Source: Ornithinimicrobium pratense (lineage in GTDB: Bacteria; Actinomycetota; Actinomycetes; Actinomycetales; Dermatophilaceae). From it: 64,000 nt of DNA. The stretch spans positions 620,001 to 684,000 of the forward strand of contig NZ_CP044427.1 in NCBI RefSeq assembly GCF_008843165.1. The letters are read 5' to 3'. The notes beneath the pieces were generated by a model. The model had not been told where the DNA came from. It made no database searches and saw only the letters and a program-made list of their open reading frames with translations. Below are positions 1 through 8,871 of the stretch, in pieces. The position numbers and the translations under genes were made by a program. Numbering within the stretch: position 1 is the first letter of the stretch; each line of letters begins with the position of its first letter.

Positions 1-515
1 ACGTAGGGCACGCGCCTCCGGCCGCAGACGTCCGCCTGGGCCTCGGAGAGCACCCGCAGCCGGGCGTTGACCTCGGCGTCCAAGGTGGGCGTCGGGCCGA
101 CGACGAAGGTGGCGATCCCGGTGGAGCTGGCCTCGTCGAGGATGTTGGCCAGGTTGAGCCGCGACCGGGCCGTGGTGACTTTGTGTGCGACGTCCTCCGC
201 TCCCACCCCGATGACCAGCCTGCGCTCGCCGCGGCCCTCCCACCGGGTGGTGCACTCGGCACGCCATCGGGTCATGGCGCCCGCCGAGCTCGATCCGCGC
301 ACGCCGAGGTTGTAACTGGTCAGGTCGGCGCCCTGGCGGTCTGTACGGCCCACCACCCGGCTGACCCAGCCCAGCGCCTTGGGATCGCCGTAGCCGGCGA
401 CGAAGCCGTCGCCGACGAAGCACAGGCCGATGTCGCGCGGCCCTTCTCCCACGGCGAAGTCGGCGCTGGGGGCATACTCCAGCGCTGCGGGGTCGATGCG
501 CTCGCCGCTGCTCAT
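1..515 (-). CDS. SGNH/GDSL-like protein, degenerate active site, 3' end outside window
   Basis: The visible 171 codons start at an ATG at 515 and run off the left edge. The N-terminal part reads CFVGDGFVAGYGDPKALGW, which matches block I of the small cytoplasmic SGNH hydrolase family (usually GDSFV.G.GDP). The catalytic Ser of GDS is Gly here, and the block III Asn (GxND) appears to be Glu in VIGVGAEDV. If the reading is right the protein is a pseudo-hydrolase or has lost function. It lies just downstream of the DUF6104 gene (29 bp gap) on the same strand and may be the last gene of the operon that starts at kgd. The C-terminal DxxH block is outside the window. Confidence 0.7.
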   Translation of the reverse strand, partial: MSSGERIDPAALEYAPSADFAVGEGPRDIGLCFVGDGFVAGYGDPKALGWVSRVVGRTDRQGADLTSYNLGVRGSSSAGAMTRWRAECTTRWEGRGERRLVIGVGAEDVAHKVTTARSRLNLANILDEASSTGIATFVVGPTPTLDAEVNARLRVLSEAQADVCGRRRVPY

Positions 516-543
516 GGCTTCTGACCTGCTCTCTGCTCTCGGC

Positions 544-714
544 TCACTCTTCGTCATCCCGGGCCAGCCAGGTGGCCAGCCGGTCGACCGGCACCTCGAA
601 CTCCGGGTGGAGGTCCACGAAGGTGCGCAACTGGTCGGCAAGCCAGGTGAGGCTGACCTCGTCCCCACCCCGGCGGGCTTCCAGCTCCTCGATGCCACGG
701 TCGGTGAAGTACAC
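544..714 (-). CDS. DUF6104 family small protein
   Basis: A 56-residue protein starting with GTG at 714 (VYFTDRGIEELEARRG...) and ending ATWLARDDEE. This is the typical length and sequence pattern of the actinobacterial DUF6104 family: a YFTDRGIEELE start, then WLADQLRTFVDLHPEFEVPVDRL. The function is unknown. It begins 9 bp after the GNAT gene stop and is probably translated from the same mRNA. I see no strong Shine-Dalgarno, so translational coupling is likely (inference). Confidence 0.8.
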   Translation of the reverse strand: MYFTDRGIEELEARRGGDEVSLTWLADQLRTFVDLHPEFEVPVDRLATWLARDDEE

Positions 715-723
715 CTGGTCAGG

Positions 724-1794
724 CTAGCGCCCTGCGTTCCGCGCGGCTGGCACCGGCCCGGGGTCACGGACCAGTTGGCGGTGCCAGGACTGGGTGGAGT
801 AGCGCGTGCGCCACCCCAGCGAGCTGTACAGCTGGTCCGCCCCGGTGGGGGAGTCGGCGTCCACCTCCAGGCCCACCGAGGCCCGGCGGCGCAAGGCTGC
901 GTCCTGGATCACGGTATGCAGCAGACCCTTGGCCACACCCCGTCCTCGGGCCCGGCGGTGCACCCCGATGTACTCGACGTAGGAGGAGTCTGGGCGGGCC
1001 CTGCCCTCCTCGTCCACCCGGCCGGTGAGGGTGGTGGCCACCAGCGCACCGGCAGGCTCGCCGTCCACGGTGGCCAACCACCAGTGGTCCCACCGATGGC
1101 CGGGGTCCTCCCGCAGTCGGGAGACGAACTCCTCGAAGGTCTCCCGGTAGGAGTTGAAGTGGTCCGCGAAGGAGGCTTCCAGCACCAGATGCACGGCCCG
1201 CAGGTCGTCCTCCTTCGGCATACCGACCCCGTCGTCACGGCGGACGCGGCGGATGCTGACCCCTTCGCGCAGGACGGGCGGGACCGCGTCGGTCTCCGGG
1301 TCGACGGGGCGGGACATCTGCCACCAGTCGCGCACGCGGGTGTAGCCGGACTCGGTCAGCCACCGCTGCTGGCGCTCGTCGTCGCTGAACGCGCCGGAGT
1401 CCAGCTGGGTGCGCTCCACCCCTCGCCGGGCCATCACCTCGCGCCCGAGGTCCTCGACGCGGGCGTAGCCGTAGGCGGCCAGGGGGTCGGCGTCCTGGTC
1501 CGACAGCTCCGGGGCCACGGTGACCCCGACGAGCACCCGACCCGCCGCGCGGTCGTGGCAGTTGATCCAGGCCTGCAGCTTCCCCTCCGGATCGCGGACG
1601 ACCTCGTGCAGGTGGGTGTTCGCGCCGCGGCCGGTCACCTCGGCGGCGACGGTCTCGCTGTCCGCGCCGGGCCAGCCCCGCGCCTGCCGCTCGTGCCTGC
1701 GCAGCAGGCGCACAAGGTCGTCGACATCATCGACACCAGGGGCGTAGGAGGTGTATCCGGCGGGCAGGAGCGGTGCGGCGACGCTGCTGGGCAT
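724..1794 (-). CDS. GNAT family N-acetyltransferase, two-domain
   Basis: A 356-residue protein. The C-terminal half has a clear GNAT core: a beta4 segment VEYIGVHRRARGRGVAKGLL (acetyl-CoA pyrophosphate loop RxxGxG/A) followed by LGLE-type and GW..R strands. The N-terminal 150 residues look like a second, degenerate GNAT fold, as in many actinobacterial enzymes of about 300-360 residues. The substrate cannot be inferred. It follows the alpha/beta hydrolase with a 27-bp gap on the same strand. The start is ATG at 1794. It resembles mycothiol synthase in size and layout only; I do not call it MshD. Confidence 0.8.
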   Translation of the reverse strand: MPSSVAAPLLPAGYTSYAPGVDDVDDLVRLLRRHERQARGWPGADSETVAAEVTGRGANTHLHEVVRDPEGKLQAWINCHDRAAGRVLVGVTVAPELSDQDADPLAAYGYARVEDLGREVMARRGVERTQLDSGAFSDDERQQRWLTESGYTRVRDWWQMSRPVDPETDAVPPVLREGVSIRRVRRDDGVGMPKEDDLRAVHLVLEASFADHFNSYRETFEEFVSRLREDPGHRWDHWWLATVDGEPAGALVATTLTGRVDEEGRARPDSSYVEYIGVHRRARGRGVAKGLLHTVIQDAALRRRASVGLEVDADSPTGADQLYSSLGWRTRYSTQSWHRQLVRDPGPVPAARNAGR

Positions 1795-1821
1795 GGAGGG
1801 GATTCTTCCAGACGGCCCTGG

Positions 1822-2592
1822 CTACGCGGACGACTCCCAGCATGGGCGGAGAGGTTTCCACAGCCGCGTCAGGACGGCGTTGAACTCCGCGGCCGCCAGT
1901 TGCACCTCGTGGCCTGCCCCCACGACGACGTGGTGCTGGGCGCCCAGCTGCTCGGTCAACGCCTCGCAGACGGCCGTGAAGGCGGGATGGTGGGCCCCGG
2001 AGACCACGACGATGGGGAAGGCGGCGTCCGCGAGCTCGGCCACCGGCACCCGGGCCTGCCACGGCTGCCGTGCCCCGCGCAGTGCCGGGACCATCGCGGA
2101 CAACTCGTCCACCAGCTCCGGCGGCAGGTCGGCGACGTCGGTGCCGACGAGTTGCAGGAAGGCGGTGAGAAACTCCCGGTCACTGACCGGCCTGGCCAGC
2201 AGCCGCACGAGCCCTTCCTGCAGCGCTCCCGCCGCCGGGTGGTCCGTGGCCTCGAAGAGGGGAGGCTCGGCTAGGAGGAGTGAGCGCACCGCCTCGGGTC
2301 GCTCTCGGGCGGCGACGAGCGCGACCAGGGCGCCGTAGGAGTGACCCACCAGGTGGGCACCGTCGCCCAGGAGCTCGGCGACGTCCTGCCCGTCGACCAG
2401 GAAGTCCTCACCGACCCCGGTGGCCGCGTAAGCCCGTCGGGTGGGCACGACCAGCTGGTAACCCTGCTCAGCAAGGGGACGCTGGGCGTCCCACTCCAGC
2501 GGACCGGTGGTCAGCGAGCCGTGCACCAGCACCACCCGTGCGCCGGAGCCCCAGATCTGGACCGGGACGGCAGGCGTCACGACCGCGACCAC
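1822..2592 (-). CDS. alpha/beta fold hydrolase
   Basis: A 256-residue alpha/beta hydrolase. It has the oxyanion-hole region VVLVHGSL near residue 20, the nucleophile elbow GHSYGA near residue 84 (Ser), and a C-terminal GAGHEV segment giving the catalytic His. There is no signal peptide, so it is cytoplasmic. The substrate is unknown. It starts with GTG 24 bp after the kgd stop codon, so it is probably co-transcribed with kgd; this is position evidence only. Confidence 0.85.
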   Translation of the reverse strand: MVAVVTPAVPVQIWGSGARVVLVHGSLTTGPLEWDAQRPLAEQGYQLVVPTRRAYAATGVGEDFLVDGQDVAELLGDGAHLVGHSYGALVALVAARERPEAVRSLLLAEPPLFEATDHPAAGALQEGLVRLLARPVSDREFLTAFLQLVGTDVADLPPELVDELSAMVPALRGARQPWQARVPVAELADAAFPIVVVSGAHHPAFTAVCEALTEQLGAQHHVVVGAGHEVQLAAAEFNAVLTRLWKPLRPCWESSA

Positions 2593-2616
2593 CCCGTGGG
2601 CGCCGCGCCCCTGACC

Positions 2617-5600
2617 TCACTCGGCGCGGTGGAAGACCTCACCGACCAGGGCCTGTTGCTCGACGTCATGGACCTTGGCCGACCCGGTCGCAGGCGAGGC
2701 GGAGGCCGGGCGGGCGAGGACACGCAGCGGACGGTCCTCGCCGTGCTGGGCCAGTGCCTGCGGCAAGTTGAGCGCCATGAACGGCCAGGCGCCCTGGTTC
2801 TCCGGCTCGTTCTGCACCCACACCAGCTCGGCATTCGGGTACTGGGCGGTCAACTTGGCCAGCTGGGCACCCGGGACGGGGTAGAGCTGCTCCATGCGCA
2901 GGATGGCCGTGCGGTCGTCGTCCCGGTCCTGGCGTGCGTCCTCCAGGTCGTAGACGAGCTTGCTGGAAGCCAGCACCACCCGGTCCACCTTCTCCTTGTC
3001 CAGCTCGAGCCGGTCCGGCAGCACCGGCTCGAAGGTGCCCGTAGTGAAGTCCTCCGGGGCGCTGGCGGCGGACTTTAGACGCAGCATCGCCTTGGGGGTG
3101 AAGACCACGAGGGGCCTGCGCGGCCGGGCCGTGGCGTGGGCGCGCAGCAGGTGGAAGTAGGAGGCCGGCGTGGAGGGGTAGGCCACGCGCATGTTGTCCT
3201 CGGCGCACATCTGTAGGTAGCGCTCGATCCGGGCCGAGGAGTGGTCCGGGCCCTGGCCCTCGTAGCCGTGCGGGAGCAGCAGCGCCACGCTGGAGCGCTG
3301 GTCCCACTTCTGCTCCGAGGAGGAGATGAACTCATCGACGATGATCTGGGCGCCGTTGGCGAAGTCGCCGAACTGGGCCTCCCACAGGACCAGGGTGTCG
3401 GTCTTCTCCACCGAGTAGCCGTACTCGAAGCCCATCGCGGCGTACTCCGAGAGCAGTGAGTCGTAGACCTCGAACGGGGCCTGGTCCTGCGACAGATGGT
3501 GCAGGGGGGTCCAGTTCTCGGCCGTCCGGTTGTCGGTCAGGACCGCGTGCCGCTGCACGAACGTGCCGCGGCGGCTGTCCTGGCCGGTCAGCCGCACCGG
3601 AGTCCCCTCCAGGACGAGGGAGCCGATGGCGATGAGCTCGCCCATGCCCCAGTCGATGCCGCCTTCGCGGGTCATCTGCTGGCGCGTGCTGAGCAGCTTG
3701 GCCAGCTTGGGGTGGACGGTGAAGCCCTCCGGTGGGGAGCCGAAGGCGTCCCCGATGCGGTGCAGCGTCCCCTCGTCGATCGCGGTGGGCCGCTGGCGGG
3801 TGGCCATGTCACCCTCGTCCTGGGCCTGCGGGCGCTCCAGGCCGTGAGTGCCATCACCCTCGCCCTTGAGCGCCGCCTTGGTCTCGATGAAGACCTGTTC
3901 CAGCTGCTTTTGGTAGTCACGCAGTGCGGCCTCGGCGTCGTCGACGGAGATGTCGCCGCGGCCGATGAGGGACTCGGTGTAGAGCTTGCGGACCGAGCGC
4001 TTGGCCTCGATGAGGTCATACATCAGCGGCTGGGTCATCGACGGGTCGTCGCCCTCGTTGTGGCCCCGGCGGCGGTAGCAGATGAGGTCGATGACGGCGT
4101 CCTTGCCGAACTCTTGGCGGTACTCGTAGGCGAGCTCGGCGACCCGGACTACGGCCTCGGGGTCGTCACCGTTGACGTGGAAGACGGGCGACTGCACGGC
4201 GCGGGCCACGTCGGAGCAGTACACCGAGGATCGCGAGTGGTGCGGGGCGGTGGTGAAACCGACCTGGTTGTTGATGATGACGTGCAGGGTGCCGCCCGTG
4301 CGGTAGGCCGGCAACTGGGACATCTGGAGCGTCTCCAGGACCACGCCCTGACCGGCGAACGCGGCGTCACCGTGCAGCAGCACAGGCAGCACGGTGGAGG
4401 CGGGCTGGCCGCCCTCGCGGGAGAGCCGGTCCTGCTTGGCGCGGGTGATGCCCTCCAGGACCGGGTTGACCGCCTCCAGGTGGGAGGGGTTGGCGGCCAG
4501 GTAGACACGGGTGGTCTTGCCCTGCTCGGTGCTGAACTCGCCCTCGGTGCCCAGGTGGTACTTCACGTCGCCCGAGCCCTGCACCGTCCCGGGGGCCGAC
4601 TTGCCCTCGAACTCGCGGAAGATCTGGCCGTAGGACTTGCCCGCCAGGTTGGCCAGCACGTTGAGCCGGCCGCGGTGCGGCATACCGATCGTCACCTCGG
4701 ACAGGCCGTCCTCGGCCGCCCGGTTGAGCACCTTGTCCAGCAGCGCGATGACCGACTCGCCACCCTCGAGGCTAAACCTCTTCTGACCTACGAACTTGGT
4801 CTGCAGGAAGGTCTCGAAGGCCTCCGCGGCGTTGAGGCGGCGCAGGATGCGCAACTGCTCGGCCGGGGCCGGCTTGGCGAAGGGGACCTCGAGCTTCTTC
4901 TGGAACCAGGCGCGCTGCTCGGGGTCCTGGACGTGCATGTACTCCACGCCCACGGTCCGGCAGTAGGAGTCGCGCAGGATGCCCAGGATTTGACGCAGGG
5001 TCAGCCTCGGCTTGCCGCCGAAACCGCCGGTAGGCACGTCACGGTCCAGGTCCCACAGGGTGAGACCGTGGTTGTTGATGTCCAAGTCCGGGTGGCGACG
5101 CTGGCGGTACTCCAGCGGGTCGGTGTCGGCCATGAGGTGGCCCCGGACCCGGTAGGAGTGGATGAGCTCCTGGATGCGGCTGGCCTTGGAGATGTCATCG
5201 TCATGGCTCGCGGTGATGTCCGGCGCCCACCGGACCGGCTCGTAGGGGATCCGCAGCGAGGTGAAGACCTCGTCGTAGAAGCCGTCCTGGCCCAGGAGCA
5301 GCTGATGCAGGACCTGGAGGAACTCCCCGGACTGCGCGCCCTGGATGATTCGGTGGTCGTAGGTCGAGGTCAGGGTCAGGATCTTGCTGACGCCATTCTC
5401 GGCGATCCGCTTGGTGGAGGCGCCCTGCCACTCGGCCGGGTAGTCCAGGGAGCCGACGCCCAGGATGGTGCCCTGGCCCTTCATCAGACGCGGCACCGAG
5501 TGCAGCGTCCCGATGCCGCCGGGGTTGGTCAGGCTGATCGTGGTGCCCTGGAAGTCCTCGATCGTCAGCTTGCCGGCGCGAGCCTTCTTGACCAGGGTCT

Positions 5601-6582
5601 CGTAGGCGGCCCAGAACTCGTGGAAGGTCATCTCCTCGGCGCCCTTGATGCTGGGTACGAGCAGCTGGCGGGTGCCATCCGGCTTGGGCACGTCGATGGC
5701 CAGGCCGAGGTTGATGTGGGCGGGCTGCACGAGGACCGGCTTGCCGTCCTGCACCTCGAAGCCGTTGTTCATCTCCGGCATCACCTGCAGCGCCTTGATC
5801 ATGGCGTAGCCGATGAGGTGGGTGAAACTGACCTTGCCGCCGCGGCTGCGGGCCAGGTGGTTGTTGATGACCGTGCGGTTGTCGATGAGCAGCTTGGCCG
5901 GCATGGCCCGGGCGCTGGTCGCGGTGGGCACCTCCAGCGACGACTCCATGTTGGTGACCACGCGAGCCACGGCACCCCGCATGGGGGTGTGGGTCACGTC
6001 GTTCTGGGGCCCGGCCGACCTCTGCGCCGGGGCGTCCCGGGCTACCGGGACGGTTTTCGGCCCGTCGTTGCTGGCGCCGCCGTTGCCGGTCGAACTCGTG
6101 CTGCTGGACTCCTTGCTGCTGGAGTTCTTGCTGCCCGTGCCCTGGCTGCTGGAGTTCTTGCTGCTGGAGTTCTTGCTGCCCGTGCCCTGGCTGCTGGAGT
6201 TCTTGGTGCCGGAGTCTTTGCTGCCCGTGCCCTTGCTAGCCGAGCCCTGGGCAGCCGACCCGCTCTGGGCCGAGCTGCCCTGCGAGGGACGGCGCGGTGG
6301 GGCCGGGGCCACCTTGTTGCGGCTGGTCGGTCGCGGAGTGGTGGCGGAGGTGGACGGCGAGGACGAGCCCGACCCGGAAGTCGGCGAGGAGGCGACGCCC
6401 TGCGCCTGCTCGGACCCGTGACTGGAGCTGCCGTTGCTGCTCTGGCCGTTCTCGAAGTAGTTGCGCCACTCCGGTCCCACCGACCCTGGATCCTGATCGA
6501 AGCGCTCTCGCATCTCCTCCACGAGCCACTCGTTGGCTCCGAAGTCGGCGAGAATCTTGTCGCTGCTCGGGGGGTTGGCCAC
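2617..6582 (-). CDS. kgd: multifunctional 2-oxoglutarate dehydrogenase E1/E2 (Kgd)
   Basis: Actinobacterial fused E1o/E2 enzyme of the TCA cycle, which decarboxylates 2-oxoglutarate and passes succinyl groups on. I take the GTG at 6582 ([11 protein letters not shown]) as start because AGAAGG lies 10 nt upstream; the ATG at 6624 has no ribosome site. This gives 1321 residues. In order: a short N-terminal [11 protein letters not shown] segment, a long Ser/Lys/Gly/Thr-rich linker (about residues 60-190), the E2 acyltransferase core (about 205-440, with [11 protein letters not shown]), then the ThDP-dependent E1 (from about 465, with GDAAFAGQG and NNQVGFTT) and the transketolase-like C-terminus. 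The linker contains repeated blocks such as [14 protein letters not shown], coded by imperfect DNA repeats near 6105-6240. Confidence 0.96.
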   Translation of the reverse strand: MANPPSSDKILADFGANEWLVEEMRERFDQDPGSVGPEWRNYFENGQSSNGSSSHGSEQAQGVASSPTSGSGSSSPSTSATTPRPTSRNKVAPAPPRRPSQGSSAQSGSAAQGSASKGTGSKDSGTKNSSSQGTGSKNSSSKNSSSQGTGSKNSSSKESSSTSSTGNGGASNDGPKTVPVARDAPAQRSAGPQNDVTHTPMRGAVARVVTNMESSLEVPTATSARAMPAKLLIDNRTVINNHLARSRGGKVSFTHLIGYAMIKALQVMPEMNNGFEVQDGKPVLVQPAHINLGLAIDVPKPDGTRQLLVPSIKGAEEMTFHEFWAAYETLVKKARAGKLTIEDFQGTTISLTNPGGIGTLHSVPRLMKGQGTILGVGSLDYPAEWQGASTKRIAENGVSKILTLTSTYDHRIIQGAQSGEFLQVLHQLLLGQDGFYDEVFTSLRIPYEPVRWAPDITASHDDDISKASRIQELIHSYRVRGHLMADTDPLEYRQRRHPDLDINNHGLTLWDLDRDVPTGGFGGKPRLTLRQILGILRDSYCRTVGVEYMHVQDPEQRAWFQKKLEVPFAKPAPAEQLRILRRLNAAEAFETFLQTKFVGQKRFSLEGGESVIALLDKVLNRAAEDGLSEVTIGMPHRGRLNVLANLAGKSYGQIFREFEGKSAPGTVQGSGDVKYHLGTEGEFSTEQGKTTRVYLAANPSHLEAVNPVLEGITRAKQDRLSREGGQPASTVLPVLLHGDAAFAGQGVVLETLQMSQLPAYRTGGTLHVIINNQVGFTTAPHHSRSSVYCSDVARAVQSPVFHVNGDDPEAVVRVAELAYEYRQEFGKDAVIDLICYRRRGHNEGDDPSMTQPLMYDLIEAKRSVRKLYTESLIGRGDISVDDAEAALRDYQKQLEQVFIETKAALKGEGDGTHGLERPQAQDEGDMATRQRPTAIDEGTLHRIGDAFGSPPEGFTVHPKLAKLLSTRQQMTREGGIDWGMGELIAIGSLVLEGTPVRLTGQDSRRGTFVQRHAVLTDNRTAENWTPLHHLSQDQAPFEVYDSLLSEYAAMGFEYGYSVEKTDTLVLWEAQFGDFANGAQIIVDEFISSSEQKWDQRSSVALLLPHGYEGQGPDHSSARIERYLQMCAEDNMRVAYPSTPASYFHLLRAHATARPRRPLVVFTPKAMLRLKSAASAPEDFTTGTFEPVLPDRLELDKEKVDRVVLASSKLVYDLEDARQDRDDDRTAILRMEQLYPVPGAQLAKLTAQYPNAELVWVQNEPENQGAWPFMALNLPQALAQHGEDRPLRVLARPASASPATGSAKVHDVEQQALVGEVFHRAE

Positions 6583-6681
6583 TGGGTCTGCGCCTTCTCT
6601 CACATCCGGGGGGCTACCAGGCATGGTGCGATCGCCGCACGCCACGCCTAGCCTAGCCGGTGACCATCCTGATCGCCGCCG

Positions 6682-6700
6682 CGGGGGAGCACCTCCCCCG
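6682..6700 (-). terminator. hairpin terminator after ABC permease gene
   Basis: A perfect 8-bp stem CGGGGGAG/CTCCCCCG with a 3-nt loop lies 18 bp beyond the stop of the permease gene and before kgd. Actinobacterial terminators often lack a U-run, as here. It would separate the ABC operon from kgd. Confidence 0.6.
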
Positions 6701-6717
6701 TGCCGCCGGCCCCGGCC

Positions 6718-7554
6718 TCAGCTCACGTCCCTGCGGCGGGTCAGGGACCAGCCCACGGCGGTCATCACCGCGGCATACCCGGCGAGCACCAGGGCGGCGA
6801 CCCACCAGGTGAGGGTGGTGCCGGAGACGCCGAACATCTGCCGGGTCTCTTCGGGCATGCCGGAGTAGGCGTCGACCGTGGCCAGGGACACCTGGGCGGG
6901 CAAGTAGCTGGCCAGGGTCTCTCCCCAGGTGGCCAGCTGGATGAAGACCCCCATCAGGGGCTCGACGATCCACACGATGGCCACGCCGACGAAGAGCGCC
7001 ACGACCTGGTTGGGGATGAGCACGCCCAGCCCCAGCCCGATCAGGCCCCACAGCACCAGCACCAGGATCACCCGGAGGAAGACCCATCCCAGCTGCCCCG
7101 CGTCGGGGAAGATCTCGTGCCCGGCCGAGCCGAGCAGGACCGCCCCCGCCAGCACCGAGCCGGCGAGGTGGGCCAGCGCGATCACCGAGGAGGTGATGGC
7201 GACGGCGGCCACCTTGGCCAGGATGAGCGATCCCCGGCGAGGAGCGGCGAGCAGGGTGGCGGTGAGCGTCTTGTGCCGGTACTCCCCGCCGATGACGATG
7301 ATGCCCATCACGAAGGTGAGCAGGTAGCCCATCGAGATCGACTGGGTGTAGATCATCCGGGCCAGTGAGACATCGTCCATCGCCTCGGCCAGGCTCAGGC
7401 TCTCGCCGTTCGGCGTCGGCATCGACCCGTAGATCATGAACCAGCCGGACAGGGCGGTCAGCGCCGCGCCCAGGAGGAAGGCGGCGAGGGTGAGGCCCCA
7501 CCACATCCGAGTGGTGAAGAACTTGCGCAGCTCGGAGCGCACCAGGCCGGTCAT
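6718..7554 (-). CDS. ABC-2 type transporter permease
   Basis: A 278-residue membrane protein with about six hydrophobic segments and the N-terminus MTGLVRSELRKFFTTRMWWGL, typical of ABC-2 permeases (short cytoplasmic helix SELRK, then TM1 near residues 20-40). It overlaps the ATPase gene by 4 bp (ATGA) and forms one exporter with it. The substrate is not evident; related two-gene systems export antibiotics, lantibiotics or lipids. Confidence 0.9.
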   Translation of the reverse strand: MTGLVRSELRKFFTTRMWWGLTLAAFLLGAALTALSGWFMIYGSMPTPNGESLSLAEAMDDVSLARMIYTQSISMGYLLTFVMGIIVIGGEYRHKTLTATLLAAPRRGSLILAKVAAVAITSSVIALAHLAGSVLAGAVLLGSAGHEIFPDAGQLGWVFLRVILVLVLWGLIGLGLGVLIPNQVVALFVGVAIVWIVEPLMGVFIQLATWGETLASYLPAQVSLATVDAYSGMPEETRQMFGVSGTTLTWWVAALVLAGYAAVMTAVGWSLTRRRDVS

Positions 7555-8537
7555 CGGTTGTCCCCCTCGGTGGTGACGGGCGTGTCGCCCAGGTTGCGGT
7601 TGCGGTGCTGCGGGGAGTCGGTGAGCTCCAGGAACAGGCGTTCCAGGTCGGTCCGTCGCGGGCTCAGCTCGCTCAGGGCCACCTGGGCCTGCAGCGCGAC
7701 CCGGCCGATCGCGGCCAGGTCACCGCTCGCGGCCTCCAGTGCGCCCTCGCCCTTCTCCGGCAGCGGCCGGGCAGGGATCCCAGCCCGGTCCAACGCCGCG
7801 GCCAGCCGTTGCGGGTCCGCCGCGCGGACCAGCGCGGCCGGCTCGCCGTGCAGCTCGTCCATGGTGCCGCTGCGCACCATCGTGCCGTTGGCGATGATGA
7901 CGACGTCCTGGACGGTCTGCTCGACCTCGGCCAGCAGGTGGGAACTGATGAGCACCGTCTTGCCCTGGTCGGCGGACAGGTGGCGCAGGAAGCCCCGCAT
8001 CCAGCGGATGCCCTCGGGGTCCAGCCCGTTGCTCGGCTCGTCGAGTAGCAGCACCTGCGGGTCACCGAGCAGCGCCCCGGCCAGGCCCAGGCGCTGCCGC
8101 ATCCCCATCGAGTAGCCCCCCGCCCGCTTGCGCGCGGCCGCGGGGATGCCCACCAGCTCGAGCAGCTCGTCCACCCGCGAGTCGGGGATGTCCCCGGTGG
8201 CCGCCAGCGCTCGAAGGTGGTTGCGCCCCGAACGGCCGGGGTGGAAGCCGGTCGCCTCCAGACCGGCACCGACCGTGCGGATCGGGTGTTGGAGGTCGAC
8301 GTAGCGCTCGCCGCCGATCAGGGCCTCCCCGGAGGTCGGGCGGACCAGCCCCAGCAGCATGCGCAAGGTCGTGGTCTTACCGGCGCCGTTGGGTCCCAGG
8401 AAGCCGGTGATCCGGCCGGGCCGCACGTCGAAGGTCAGGTCGTCGACGGCCCGCAGGCTGCCGAAAGTCTTGGTCAGGCCCCGGACGCTGACGTCGCGGC
8501 CCTCCCGTGGTCTGTGTTCCGTCCCCGCTCTGCTCAT
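7551..8537 (-). CDS. ABC transporter ATP-binding protein
   Basis: A 328-residue ATPase. Walker A is GPNGAGKTTTLRMLLGL, the signature is YSMGMRQRLGLAGALLG, Walker B is LLLDEPSNGLDPEG, and the switch His is in LISSHLL. A C-terminal extension of about 90 residues follows, as in drug-export (DrrA/CcmA-like) ATPases. It pairs with the overlapping permease gene. The start is ATG at 8537; a GTG at VSVRGLTKTFG is possible. Confidence 0.93.
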   Translation of the reverse strand: MSRAGTEHRPREGRDVSVRGLTKTFGSLRAVDDLTFDVRPGRITGFLGPNGAGKTTTLRMLLGLVRPTSGEALIGGERYVDLQHPIRTVGAGLEATGFHPGRSGRNHLRALAATGDIPDSRVDELLELVGIPAAARKRAGGYSMGMRQRLGLAGALLGDPQVLLLDEPSNGLDPEGIRWMRGFLRHLSADQGKTVLISSHLLAEVEQTVQDVVIIANGTMVRSGTMDELHGEPAALVRAADPQRLAAALDRAGIPARPLPEKGEGALEAASGDLAAIGRVALQAQVALSELSPRRTDLERLFLELTDSPQHRNRNLGDTPVTTEGDNR

Positions 8538-8693
8538 GACAGGTAGCCAACCAGGTCACCGGGTGCGCCGCATCGGCCGGGTGGGGGAGATCCATCTCCG
8601 TCACAGGTGGGAGAACACCCGATCGGCGGGAGGGGCCGGTCGTCGGGCAGGGGTTGGGACAAGCGGGCCATTGCCGAGGATGACCCGCTCGTG

Positions 8694-8716
8694 GCGGAGG
8701 CGGACAGGAATCGAAC
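8694..8716. repeat. left attachment site (attL), tRNA-Sec 3' fragment
   Basis: A 23-bp sequence identical to the 3' end (T-arm and acceptor strand) of the tRNA-Sec gene at 19800-19892, without the rest of a tRNA. Read on the minus strand it continues as GCCA, so this copy carries an encoded CCA, unlike the right copy (GCTA). It therefore probably is the original chromosomal 3' end. With one mismatch the match extends to 28 bp (8689-8716). Confidence 0.9.
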
Positions 8717-8765
8717 TAGTCCACGGATGCCTTTCTCACAGTCTTCCTGACCTGCGCAAATGCCC

Positions 8766-8794
8766 TTTCACCTGCGGTGATACGCCGGTATCCT
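8766..8794 (+). promoter_or_regulatory. putative integrase promoter
   Basis: TTTCAC (8766-8771) and TATCCT (8789-8794) are spaced 17 bp, a plausible -35/-10 pair. Transcription would begin near 8801, inside the TTGCACG repeat cluster, which suggests that integrase bound to these repeats could repress its own gene (inference). Confidence 0.45.
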
Positions 8795-8796
8795 AG

Positions 8797-8855
8797 TTGC
8801 ACGAGTGCACAGAAGCGGCCACGAGAGTGCACGCATGTTGCACGTATGTTGCACG
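8797..8855 (+). repeat. TTGCACG repeats, candidate integrase arm sites (left)
   Basis: TTGCACG occurs at 8797 and, as a tandem array with exactly 11-bp spacing, at 8827 (GTGCACG), 8838 and 8849. The same heptamer, again spaced 11 bp and in the same orientation, occurs at the other end of the island (19735, 19746). Such direct repeats near both ends are what arm-type binding sites of lambda-class integrases look like. Confidence 0.65.
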
Positions 8856-8871
8856 ACAGAGAGGCTGCAAC

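Noticed and set aside
724..1794. Mycothiol synthase (MshD) as identity of the two-domain GNAT protein
   Set aside because: Length and layout fit loosely, but I could not recognise MshD-specific residues, so only the family is given.
3496..6651. Open frame of over 1000 codons on the plus strand opposite kgd
   Set aside because: Mirror frame of a strongly coding GC-rich gene. Its translation is low-complexity (Gly/Ala/Arg/Val) with no domain, while the minus strand encodes a complete enzyme.
8694..8716. Possible second tRNA gene at the left end of the island
   Set aside because: Only the T-arm/acceptor part is present; upstream there is no anticodon arm or matching 5' acceptor strand. It is the att copy.
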